The translations under genes were made by a program, and so were the position numbers. From Bacteroidetes bacterium ADurb.Bin302 (lineage in GTDB: Bacteria; Bacteroidota; Bacteroidia; Bacteroidales; Paludibacteraceae), in NCBI GenBank assembly GCA_002069025.1, contig MWBK01000177.1:1-5148 (forward strand): DNA of 5,148 nucleotides, written 5' to 3'. This document shows, piece by piece, positions 1-5,148 of this stretch (position 1 is the stretch's first letter; each line of letters begins with the position of its first letter). Under the pieces are notes generated by a model that saw only the letters and a program-made list of their open reading frames with translations, was not told the DNA's origin and did not search any database.

Positions 1-571
1 TGAAATGTCAGGATTTAAACTTGGATCCGCCATCAAAAAAAATGATGATACATCTAATATACCTATTATATATCTAACAGCAAAGGATACCGAAAACGAC
101 AAATTAACAGGATTTGCAATTGGAGCTGACGATTACATATCCAAACCTTTTTCAATAAACGAAGTAATGGCTCGTGTTAAAGCCGTGTTAAAGCGTAGTT
201 CGCAAGGTTTTTTAAATACTAAAGTCATACAACCTGATTTACATGTACTTGAGTCTGTTGCAGACACACAAAATGCTGAGAGTATAGGATTTGACAAACT
301 AATTCTAAATCTCACAAATAAAACAGCATTTATTGGAAATAAAGAAATTTCACTAACAAAAAAAGAATACGAACTATTATCTCTTTTTCTACAAAAGCCT
401 GACACAGTACTATCTCGAGAGCAATTACTCAATAGTGTATGGAATGGTGATGCCTTTATATTAGATCGTACAATTGACGTAAACATCACCCGACTAAGAA
501 AAAAAATAGTACCATACGACAAACGTCTAACTACAAGACAAGGATATGGTTATTTCTTCTCTACAAAATAG
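1..571 (+). CDS. OmpR/PhoB-family response regulator, N-terminus missing
   Basis: This is a two-component DNA-binding response regulator, truncated by the window edge. The frame is open from base 2 (first codon GAA) and runs to TAG at 569-571. The ATG at 5 is not the true start: the first residues, EMSGF, match the stretch just after the phospho-acceptor Asp of receiver domains, so about 50 residues including that Asp lie upstream. Counting from the Met at base 5, the rest of the receiver shows the conserved switch Thr in YLTAKD (T25) and the conserved Lys in ISKPF (K47). A linker of roughly 30 residues leads to a winged-helix DNA-binding domain (about 98-188), with the SLTKKEYELL segment, the SREQLL helix, a recognition helix around RTIDVNITRLRKK (155-167) and the wing RQGYGYFF. 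It probably works with a sensor kinase encoded upstream. The target genes cannot be told, and it does not closely resemble Bacteroides RprY as I remember it. Confidence 0.93.
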   Translation, partial: EMSGFKLGSAIKKNDDTSNIPIIYLTAKDTENDKLTGFAIGADDYISKPFSINEVMARVKAVLKRSSQGFLNTKVIQPDLHVLESVADTQNAESIGFDKLILNLTNKTAFIGNKEISLTKKEYELLSLFLQKPDTVLSREQLLNSVWNGDAFILDRTIDVNITRLRKKIVPYDKRLTTRQGYGYFFSTK

Positions 572-596
572 CTGACAAAAGTGTCTTTTTGTCAGT
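571..596 (+). terminator. Hairpin after the response regulator, possible terminator
   Basis: CTGACAAAA (572-580) pairs perfectly with TTTTGTCAG (587-595) around a 6-base loop, and a further G-U pair at 571/596 overlaps the stop codon. The position directly after the stop codon suits a terminator or an mRNA 3'-end stabiliser. There is no T-run after the stem, since the T-run lies inside the 3' arm, so efficient intrinsic termination is uncertain. An alternative 4-bp hairpin, GACA(574-577)/TGTC(582-585), would be followed by five T residues (586-590). Confidence 0.5.
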
Positions 597-615
597 CTCT
601 ATTGTTTGGCATCTT

Positions 616-636
616 TTTTGCCCTTTATAGGCAAAA
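616..636 (+). promoter_or_regulatory. Inverted repeat upstream of htpG, possible operator or leader hairpin
   Basis: TTTTGCC (616-622) and GGCAAAA (630-636) form a perfect 7-base inverted repeat around CTTTATA, ending 26 bases before the htpG start. It lies where a promoter is expected. A TTTG at 605-608 could be a -33 element, with a TA at 628-629 spaced 19 bases from it, but the rest of that box does not match TAnnTTTG. The repeat could be an operator, a leader hairpin or chance in AT-rich DNA. It is not the CIRCE heat-shock operator, which has the arms TTAGCACTC/GAGTGCTAA. Confidence 0.25.
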
Positions 637-662
637 TAATAACCAAAACAATTATATAAGAT

Positions 663-2720
663 ATGAAACAAGGTAATATCGGAGTAACTTCGGAAAACAT
701 TTTTCCTGTTATCAAGAAATTTTTGTACAGTGACCACGAGATTTTTCTACGCGAATTAGTATCAAACGCTGTTGATGCCACACAAAAACTAAAAACCCTA
801 TCATCTGTTGGCGAATTCAAAGGCGAATTAGGCGAACTTAAAGTATTTATAAAAGCCGACAAGAAAGCTGGAACCATAAGCATTGTTGATAGAGGTATCG
901 GTATGACTGCAGAAGAAATTGACAAATACATTAATCAAATCGCATTTTCAGGCGCAGAAGAATTTTTGGATAAATACAAAAATGATGCAAATGCCATTAT
1001 TGGACATTTCGGATTAGGTTTTTATTCTGCTTTCATGGTTTCAAAAGAAGTTGAAATCATTACAAAATCATATAAAGAAGGTAGTCAGGCTGTTCGTTGG
1101 AGTTGTAAAGGAGATCCTAATTTTGAATTGGAAGAAATTGAAAAAGCTGAACGTGGGACAGAAATCATTCTTCATATTGATGATGACAACAAAGATTTCT
1201 TGGAAGATAGTAAAATCAACACACTTTTAAGCAAGTATTGTAAGTTCTTACCTATACCTATAGTATTTGGCAAGAAAAAAGATTGGAAAGACGGTAAACA
1301 AATTGATACCGATGAAGATAATGTAATAAACAACATAGAACCGGCATGGGTTCGCAAACCTGCTGACTTAAAAGAAGAAGATTACAATAAATTTTATAAG
1401 GAATTATATCCATTTTCAGAAGATCCCCTATTCCACATACATCTTAATGTAGATTTTCCTTTTAATTTAACCGGTATATTGTATTTCCCTAAGGTGAAAA
1501 ATAATTTTGAACTGCAGAAGAATAAAATACAATTATATTGCAATCAGGTATTTGTAACTGATTCGGTTGAAGGTATCGTACCTGAATTCTTGACATTATT
1601 GCATGGTGTATTAGATTCTCCTGATATTCCATTAAATGTAAGCCGTTCTTACTTACAGAGCGATTCTAACGTTAAGAAAATTTCGAGTCACATCACCAAA
1701 AAAGTTGCTGATAGCTTACAAGAAATTTTCAAGACAGATCGTACACAATTTGAATCAAAATGGGATAGCTTAAAGATCTTTATTTCTTACGGAATGCTTA
1801 CAGATGAAAAATTTAGTGAGCGGGCTGAGAAATTTAATTTATTCAAAAACACTGAAGGCAAATATTTTACAGCCGAAGAATACAAAACTCTAATTGAAAG
1901 CAATCAAACTGACAAAGACGGCAATTTGATACATCTTTACACTAATGATGCAGAGCAACAATTCAGCTATATTGAGGCTGCAAAATCTAAAGGATATGAC
2001 GTTTTGTTATTTGACGAACAATTAGATATACATTTAGCATCTAAATTGGAACAAAAAAATGAAAAGAATCGTTATGTTCGTGTTGATGCCGATATAGTTG
2101 ATAAATTAATTTTAAAAGATGACAAATCAACAGTAAGCCTATCTTCTGACGATCAACAAGCATTATCAGAGGTATTCCGTTCACAAACTCCAAAACAAGA
2201 CAAGCTTAATTTCTTGGTAACATTTGATGCTATTGGAGCTGATGCATATCCTGTAATGATTACACAGGATGAGTTTATGCGCCGTATGAAAGAAATGGCA
2301 GCAATGCAAGGTGGAATGATGGGATTTTATGGAAGTATGCCTGATTCGTATAATTTAGTTGTCAATACTGATCACGAGCTCGTAAAATCATTGCTGGACG
2401 AAGAAAAATCTTCATGTTCAAAAGCGGTTAAACCTAAGAACGATGAGATCGAAACTCTTCGTAAAAAAATTGATGAGTTGAATACTGCCAACAAAGATAA
2501 AAAGCAAGACGAGATTCCTGAGGCTGAAAAAGAAATCATCAAAACAAGCAATGAACGCATCAGTCAACTCGAAAAAGAAAAATCTGAGATATATAGCAAG
2601 TTTGCCGATGGTAACGACAAAGTTCGTCAATTAATTGACCTTGCACTACTTGCTAACAATATGCTTAAAGGCGAAGCTCTAAGCAAGTTTGTTAAACGTA
2701 GTACCACTTTTATAAAATAA
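663..2720 (+). CDS. htpG: Molecular chaperone HtpG (bacterial Hsp90)
   Basis: This is a cytosolic ATP-dependent homodimeric chaperone that remodels client proteins, often alongside DnaK. The 685-residue protein is complete. The N-terminal GHKL ATPase domain shows ELVSNAVDA (31-39, with E31 and N35 of the ATP site), DRGIGMT (76-82) and the lid/glycine motif GHFGLGFYSAF (114-124). The middle domain carries LNVSRSYLQ (324-332), whose R328 corresponds to the Arg that contacts the ATP gamma-phosphate. A Met-rich stretch (MRRMKEMAAMQGGMMG) is followed by a highly charged segment of about 60 residues (roughly 590-652) that is probably coiled coil, then the dimerisation helices starting VRQLIDLALLAN. 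E. coli HtpG is shorter and lacks this charged segment; I recall a similar one in Bacteroides HtpG. The ATG at 663 fits the family N-terminus (GNIGVTSENIFP), and no Shine-Dalgarno is visible. The gene stands alone between hairpins, so it is probably monocistronic. Confidence 0.97.
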   Translation: MKQGNIGVTSENIFPVIKKFLYSDHEIFLRELVSNAVDATQKLKTLSSVGEFKGELGELKVFIKADKKAGTISIVDRGIGMTAEEIDKYINQIAFSGAEEFLDKYKNDANAIIGHFGLGFYSAFMVSKEVEIITKSYKEGSQAVRWSCKGDPNFELEEIEKAERGTEIILHIDDDNKDFLEDSKINTLLSKYCKFLPIPIVFGKKKDWKDGKQIDTDEDNVINNIEPAWVRKPADLKEEDYNKFYKELYPFSEDPLFHIHLNVDFPFNLTGILYFPKVKNNFELQKNKIQLYCNQVFVTDSVEGIVPEFLTLLHGVLDSPDIPLNVSRSYLQSDSNVKKISSHITKKVADSLQEIFKTDRTQFESKWDSLKIFISYGMLTDEKFSERAEKFNLFKNTEGKYFTAEEYKTLIESNQTDKDGNLIHLYTNDAEQQFSYIEAAKSKGYDVLLFDEQLDIHLASKLEQKNEKNRYVRVDADIVDKLILKDDKSTVSLSSDDQQALSEVFRSQTPKQDKLNFLVTFDAIGADAYPVMITQDEFMRRMKEMAAMQGGMMGFYGSMPDSYNLVVNTDHELVKSLLDEEKSSCSKAVKPKNDEIETLRKKIDELNTANKDKKQDEIPEAEKEIIKTSNERISQLEKEKSEIYSKFADGNDKVRQLIDLALLANNMLKGEALSKFVKRSTTFIK

Positions 2721-2731
2721 TTTCGTTTCCA

Positions 2732-2790
2732 TAATTCAAAAATCTTCGAGATGAGCTATAATATAGTTTTTCTCGGAGATTTGCGAATTA
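2732..2790. repeat. 59-base bulge-free imperfect palindrome 3' of htpG
   Basis: The sequence is symmetric around base 2761. Outer arms TAATTC (2732-2737) and GAATTA (2785-2790) pair, then comes a 2x2 internal mismatch (AA against GC). An 11-bp stem follows, 2740-2750 with 2772-2782, containing one T-G pair. Next are one A-T, one T-T mismatch and one G-T, and finally AGCTAT (2754-2759) pairing with ATAGTT (2763-2768) around an AAT loop. In all, 26 of 29 opposed positions can pair and none are bulged. It begins 12 bases after the htpG stop, so it may be the htpG 3' end or terminator, but no T-run follows. A folded small RNA, a protein-binding palindrome or a remnant of a short repeat element are other options. 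No target-site duplication is evident. Confidence 0.7.
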
Positions 2791-2872
2791 ATACTTATAA
2801 AACAATTGCAGATAATTTTTGTGCTTTTATAGTAATAACAAGTAGAAAAAACGCAAAAACCTGAACTATTTT

Positions 2873-2903
2873 TTTGTAAATAAGAAAAAACATTATACCT
2901 TTG
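2873..2903 (+). promoter_or_regulatory. Bacteroidota-type promoter for the tRNA-Arg gene
   Basis: A -33 element TTTG (2873-2876) is separated by exactly 19 bases from a -7 box TACCTTTG (2896-2903), matching the Bacteroidota housekeeping consensus TTTG-N19-TAnnTTTG. Transcription should begin a few bases after 2903, giving a leader of about 35 bases before the tRNA at 2945. That leader contains a weak hairpin, AGTTTT (2922-2927) with AAAACT (2932-2937), which would be removed with the leader during 5' processing by RNase P. Confidence 0.85.
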
Positions 2904-2944
2904 CAGCCACGTAAAAAAAGGAGTTTTAATAAAAACTACCGAAT

Positions 2945-3018
2945 GGCTTCGTAGCTCAACTGAATAGAGTATCACACTACGGATGTGAGGGTTCCGGGTT
3001 TGAATCCCGGCGAGGTCA
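2945..3018 (+). tRNA. tRNA-Arg(ACG)
   Basis: A full cloverleaf of 74 bases can be drawn. The acceptor stem is GGCTTCG (2945-2951) with CGAGGTC (3011-3017), with two G-U pairs, and A3018 is the discriminator base. T8 and A9 precede the D stem GCTC/GAGT around a 9-base loop. The anticodon stem TCACA (2972-2976) pairs with TGTGA (2984-2988). The loop CTACGGA places U33 before anticodon ACG (2979-2981), which decodes CGN arginine codons after A34 is converted to inosine. The variable loop is GGGTT, and the T stem CCGGG/CCCGG encloses TTTGAAT. The 3' CCA is not encoded (CT follows), so CCA-adding enzyme is needed. Position 19 is A and position 56 is U instead of the usual G19-C56. Confidence 0.95.
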
Positions 3019-3027
3019 CTTAAAAGT

Positions 3028-3070
3028 AAGCACCGATATTAAAGTAACATTTATATCGGTGTTTCTTTTT
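3028..3070 (+). terminator. Rho-independent-type terminator after tRNA-Arg
   Basis: AAGCACCGATAT (3028-3039) pairs with ATATCGGTGTTT (3053-3064) as a 12-bp stem with one G-U pair, around a 13-base loop. The core CACCGATAT/ATATCGGTG is perfect. The T-rich run TTTCTTTTT (3062-3070) overlaps and follows the 3' arm. It starts 10 bases after the tRNA, as expected for ending that transcript. Confidence 0.87.
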
Positions 3071-3100
3071 AAATAAGATAATCTAATGCAACCTTAAGAT

Positions 3101-3571
3101 ATGAAACGTATACTATTTGCAACATTGATTTTATTCGCACATAGCGGATGTTCCAACAACACACCCGTAAATAGTAACATTCCATACGCAATCGTTAGCT
3201 TTGCAATTGATGTTGCGGTATCCGGTGCCGACAACGAATTACGAGAAGGAATGCTTGGTAACAGCAAAATCTATACAACTACACATCCTGCCACACTATC
3301 AACCTCATTCGGACGCTACGGATATAGCGGCGTAGTAGTAGTTAGAGCATACGACGACCGATTATACGCCTTCGATATTTGCTGCACAAATGAAGTAGAC
3401 CGTAACATAGCACTTGAATCAGATGGATTCTTTTTAAAATGTCCAAAATGCGGTTCTACATTTGAAATCGGAAACGGATACGGAATAGTAAATCAAGGCC
3501 CTGCCATTCAACCGTTAAAAAACTACAAAGTAACCGGATATTCGGGCGATAGATACCAAGTAAGTAATTAA
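3101..3571 (+). CDS. Predicted lipoprotein with Rieske-like, cysteine-substituted domain
   Basis: This 156-residue protein of unknown function has a short lysine/arginine start (MKR), a hydrophobic stretch and a lipobox-like HSGC ending at C17. It is therefore probably a lipoprotein cleaved by signal peptidase II and anchored in the envelope. The C-terminal half follows the plan of Rieske [2Fe-2S] domains: LYAFDICCTNE (88-98) sits where D-x-x-C-x-H occurs, and CPKCGSTFE (114-122) where C-P-x-H-G-S-x-F occurs. The typical tail follows, GPAIQPLKNYKV (133-144). Both ligand histidines are absent: N97 replaces the first and C117 the second, while C94 is an additional cysteine. The likely metal ligands are thus C94/C95 and C114/C117, which would suit zinc, a rubredoxin-like iron site or an all-cysteine cluster better than a classical Rieske centre. 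It lies between the tRNA terminator and hpt, with no clear promoter in 3071-3100. The envelope location and Rieske relationship are inferred from motifs only. Confidence 0.82.
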   Translation: MKRILFATLILFAHSGCSNNTPVNSNIPYAIVSFAIDVAVSGADNELREGMLGNSKIYTTTHPATLSTSFGRYGYSGVVVVRAYDDRLYAFDICCTNEVDRNIALESDGFFLKCPKCGSTFEIGNGYGIVNQGPAIQPLKNYKVTGYSGDRYQVSN

Positions 3572-3579
3572 TTTTTTAC

Positions 3580-3587
3580 TAACTTTG
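3580..3587 (+). promoter_or_regulatory. Candidate -7 box for the hpt-adk-obg operon
   Basis: TAACTTTG is an exact match to TAnnTTTG, 9 bases after the lipoprotein stop and 15 bases before the hpt ATG at 3603. Transcription would start around 3593-3596, giving a very short leader. No TTTG is found at the matching -33 position (3557-3560 reads CAAG, within the upstream gene), so this is a half-supported promoter. The T3585-G3587 of this box is the TTG that could otherwise be read as an upstream hpt start. Confidence 0.45.
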
Positions 3588-3602
3588 GGAGATTTTTTTA
3601 GC

Positions 3603-4145
3603 ATGAAAAACATTCGTATAATTGATAAGAACTTTGAGATTCTCTACAATTCAGAAGACATTCAAAAAAAATTGTCTGACATAGCTAAAGCCATTAATAA
3701 GGACTATAAAGACAAAGAGACTCCTTTGTTTTTATGCATGCTTTCAGGCGCATATATATTTGCAGCAGATTTGCTCAGACAAATAAAAATACCCTGCGAA
3801 ATATCATTTATTAAATGGTCTTCGTATTCCGGAACGGAAAGTACAGGTATTATCAAAGAACAGATGTTGCCTACAATTGATGTAAAAGGCAGAGATGTAA
3901 TTATTATAGAAGACATAGTTGACACAGGGGTCACTATTTATAATTTGTCAAACAAATTAAAACAGTTAGGTGCAAAAAGTTCAAGAATAGCCACTTTACT
4001 TACAAAACCGAGTAAACTTAAAGTATCGATTAAATTGGATTATGTAGGTTTTGAAATTGCAGACAGATTTGTTATTGGATACGGAATGGATTATAATGAA
4101 TATGGCAGAAATTTAAATGCCATTTATCAATTAACTGAAATATAG
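3603..4145 (+). CDS. hpt: Hypoxanthine(-guanine) phosphoribosyltransferase
   Basis: This cytosolic purine-salvage enzyme joins hypoxanthine or guanine to PRPP, giving IMP or GMP plus pyrophosphate. The 180-residue product is of normal family length. It shows LSGAYIFAADLLR (47-59), the LxG pyrophosphate-loop region. The flexible-loop segment WSSYSGTESTG lies at 72-82. The PRPP-binding signature VIIIEDIVDTGVT is at 99-111, with the acidic pair E103-D104 and D107 as probable catalytic base. The purine-site region DYVGFEIADRFVIGYGMDYNEYGRN follows, in parts. The ATG at 3603 was chosen over an in-frame TTG at 3585 because that TTG lies inside a probable promoter box and would add six untypical residues (LGDFFS). 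The stop is 6 bases before adk, so the two are probably co-transcribed. Base preference between hypoxanthine, guanine and xanthine cannot be settled from sequence. Confidence 0.95.
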   Translation: MKNIRIIDKNFEILYNSEDIQKKLSDIAKAINKDYKDKETPLFLCMLSGAYIFAADLLRQIKIPCEISFIKWSSYSGTESTGIIKEQMLPTIDVKGRDVIIIEDIVDTGVTIYNLSNKLKQLGAKSSRIATLLTKPSKLKVSIKLDYVGFEIADRFVIGYGMDYNEYGRNLNAIYQLTEI

Positions 4146-4151
4146 ATTTTT

Positions 4152-4727
4152 ATGCTTAATGTGGTTATATTTGGTGCCCCAGGTTCCGGTAAAGGAACAC
4201 AAAGCGATTTAATCGTAAAGAAATATGGTTTAGTACACCTATCTACAGGAGATTTGCTTCGCGCTGAAATAGAAAAAGGCACTAAAACAGGAAAATTAGC
4301 AAACGAATTAATATCAAAAGGATCATTTGTTCCTGACGATGTTATTATCGAAATACTAAATAAAAATATCGATTTATATCCTACTGCAAAAGGATTTATT
4401 TTTGATGGATTCCCACGTACAGTTGTTCAATCAGAAGCATTAGACTCTATGTTGAAGAAACGCAACATAAAAGTAAATGTGATGCTAAATATAGATGTTA
4501 AAACCGATGAATTAGTTAAACGTCTATTAATCAGAGGTAAAACATCAGGCAGATCTGATGATAATTTAGAAACAATACAAAAGCGCATTCGTATATACGA
4601 AGAAAAAACCTTGCCTGTTATGCAATTTTACGATCGTCAAGGCAAACATAATCGCATCAAAGGTGATGGAACTATGGATGAGGTATTTGCAGAAATATGT
4701 ACCGCAATTGACAAAACAAAAGCTTAA
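4152..4727 (+). CDS. adk: Adenylate kinase, short form without zinc-finger lid
   Basis: This essential cytosolic enzyme catalyses ATP + AMP <-> 2 ADP and sets the adenylate energy balance. The 191-residue protein is complete. It has the P-loop GAPGSGKGT (8-16), the AMP-binding segment [10 protein letters not shown] (30-39) and the family signature [10 protein letters not shown] (81-90), with D85 and R89. The LID region is short, [15 protein letters not shown] (124-138), instead of the roughly 30-residue insertion with four zinc ligands or equivalents seen in long forms. R124, R128 and R134 are good candidates for phosphate contacts. The length and short lid match the compact adenylate kinases usual in Bacteroidota. 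It is flanked by gaps of 6 bases (from hpt) and 5 bases (to obg), which argues for one operon. The start ATG at 4152 sits right at the first beta-strand (MLNVVIFG), as the family requires. Confidence 0.97.
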   Translation: MLNVVIFGAPGSGKGTQSDLIVKKYGLVHLSTGDLLRAEIEKGTKTGKLANELISKGSFVPDDVIIEILNKNIDLYPTAKGFIFDGFPRTVVQSEALDSMLKKRNIKVNVMLNIDVKTDELVKRLLIRGKTSGRSDDNLETIQKRIRIYEEKTLPVMQFYDRQGKHNRIKGDGTMDEVFAEICTAIDKTKA

Positions 4728-4732
4728 ACAAA

Positions 4733-5148
4733 ATGTCAGGATCCAATTTCGTCGATTATGTCAAAATTTTTTGCCGCTCCGGCAAGGGTGGTGCAGGTTC
4801 TATGCACTTGCGTCACGAAAAATTCGTAGCTAAAGGAGGTCCTGATGGTGGCGATGGAGGACGTGGAGGACATGTTATTTTGCATGCAAACTCCAATTAC
4901 TGGACACTTTTACACCTAAAATATGCACGTCACGTATTTGCCGGAGATGGTGAAAATGGCGGCAAAAGTCGTAGCTTTGGAAAAGACGGTAAAGACAAGA
5001 TAATAGAAGTTCCTTGTGGCACAGTTGTTTATGATGGAGAAACAGGTGAATACATTTGTGAATTAACAGATGACAACCAAAGCGTTATTCTTTTAAAAGG
5101 AGGACGAGGAGGTCAAGGTAATTGGCACTTCAGAACATCAACAATGCA
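4733..5148 (+). CDS. obg: GTPase Obg/CgtA, 5' part (runs off the window)
   Basis: An open frame starts at ATG 4733, five bases after the adk stop, and continues without a stop to the window edge (138 full codons). It begins [20 protein letters not shown]. This is the glycine-rich Obg fold: [54 protein letters not shown] and [14 protein letters not shown] match the characteristic segments of Obg proteins, in particular the six-glycine-helix region. The G domain with its P-loop lies beyond the window. Obg is an essential large-ribosomal-subunit assembly GTPase, also linked to (p)ppGpp binding and growth control. Its place behind hpt and adk fits a purine-nucleotide/translation operon. The N-terminal extension before NFVDYVKI is short, so no upstream start is needed. 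Confidence 0.96.
   Translation, partial: MSGSNFVDYVKIFCRSGKGGAGSMHLRHEKFVAKGGPDGGDGGRGGHVILHANSNYWTLLHLKYARHVFAGDGENGGKSRSFGKDGKDKIIEVPCGTVVYDGETGEYICELTDDNQSVILLKGGRGGQGNWHFRTSTM

Noticed and set aside
133..522. Open frame of 129 codons on the - strand inside the response regulator gene.
   Set aside because: It lies wholly antisense to a clear response-regulator coding sequence, has no recognisable motif and no promoter or spacing evidence.
599..608. Possible -7 box TATTGTTTG upstream of htpG (600-608).
   Set aside because: It has three bases rather than two between TA and TTTG, and no TTTG lies about 19 bases upstream.
599..931. Open frame of 110 codons on the - strand overlapping the start of htpG.
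   Set aside because: Most of it is antisense to the highly conserved HtpG ATP-binding domain, and its hydrophobic look comes from the AT-rich complement. No family resemblance.
2372..2630. Two short - strand frames (62 and 70 codons) within the 3' part of htpG.
   Set aside because: Both are serine/phenylalanine-rich shadows of the Lys/Glu-rich coiled-coil segment on the other strand.
2736..2975. Open frame of 79 codons on the - strand in the htpG-tRNA gap.
   Set aside because: It runs across the tRNA anticodon arm, the tRNA promoter and the palindrome, and has no motif. Chance frame in AT-rich DNA.
3585..3602. TTG start for hpt, adding six residues.
   Set aside because: The TTG is part of a TAnnTTTG promoter box and the extra residues do not match the family N-terminus. 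The ATG at 3603 fits normal length.
4731..4742. The 12-base match AAATGTCAGGAT at the obg start and at bases 3-14 of the window, as a possible repeat.
   Set aside because: Both are coding for Met-Ser-Gly in unrelated proteins, and similarity stops at once on both sides. Best explained as chance.
1..5148. Mobile elements, CRISPR arrays, defence or biosynthetic systems.
   Set aside because: No transposase or integrase, terminal repeats, spaced direct repeats or accessory gene cassettes were seen. The genes are mostly conserved housekeeping genes.

Overview
This is an AT-rich window in which every recognisable gene lies on the + strand. It most likely comes from a Bacteroidota chromosome, probably the order Bacteroidales. 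Three things point there. Two promoter -7 boxes match the Bacteroidota TAnnTTTG pattern (2896-2903 and 3580-3587), and the first has a TTTG -33 element exactly 19 bases upstream. No gene start carries a convincing Shine-Dalgarno sequence. The HtpG, Hpt, Adk and Obg proteins resemble the Bacteroides-type versions, and hpt-adk-obg is a gene order I associate with that group. The genus cannot be fixed from the sequence alone.

Layout. 1-571 is the 3' part of an OmpR/PhoB-type response regulator whose start, including the phospho-acceptor Asp, lies before the window; it ends at a 9-bp hairpin. 663-2720 is a complete htpG (Hsp90 chaperone) with a charged, probably coiled-coil insertion near the C-terminus. 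2721-3100 has no protein gene: it holds a 59-base, bulge-free imperfect palindrome just after htpG, a textbook Bacteroidota promoter, a tRNA-Arg(ACG) gene and a rho-independent-type terminator. 3101-3571 encodes a small predicted lipoprotein with a Rieske-like C-terminal half in which the usual two Cys plus two His ligands appear to be replaced by cysteines. 3603-4145, 4152-4727 and 4733-5148 are hpt, adk and the 5' part of obg, spaced 5-6 bases apart, so almost certainly one transcription unit.

How the genes work together. Hpt salvages hypoxanthine/guanine to IMP/GMP, Adk balances adenine nucleotides, and Obg is a GTPase tied to ribosome assembly and guanine-nucleotide state. The cluster therefore couples purine nucleotide supply to translation and growth. 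HtpG, the tRNA and the response regulator look like independent neighbours. I see no mobile element, CRISPR array, defence locus or clearly new multi-gene system. The points most worth a second look are the cysteine-substituted Rieske-like lipoprotein, the palindrome after htpG and the covariant tertiary pair in the tRNA.
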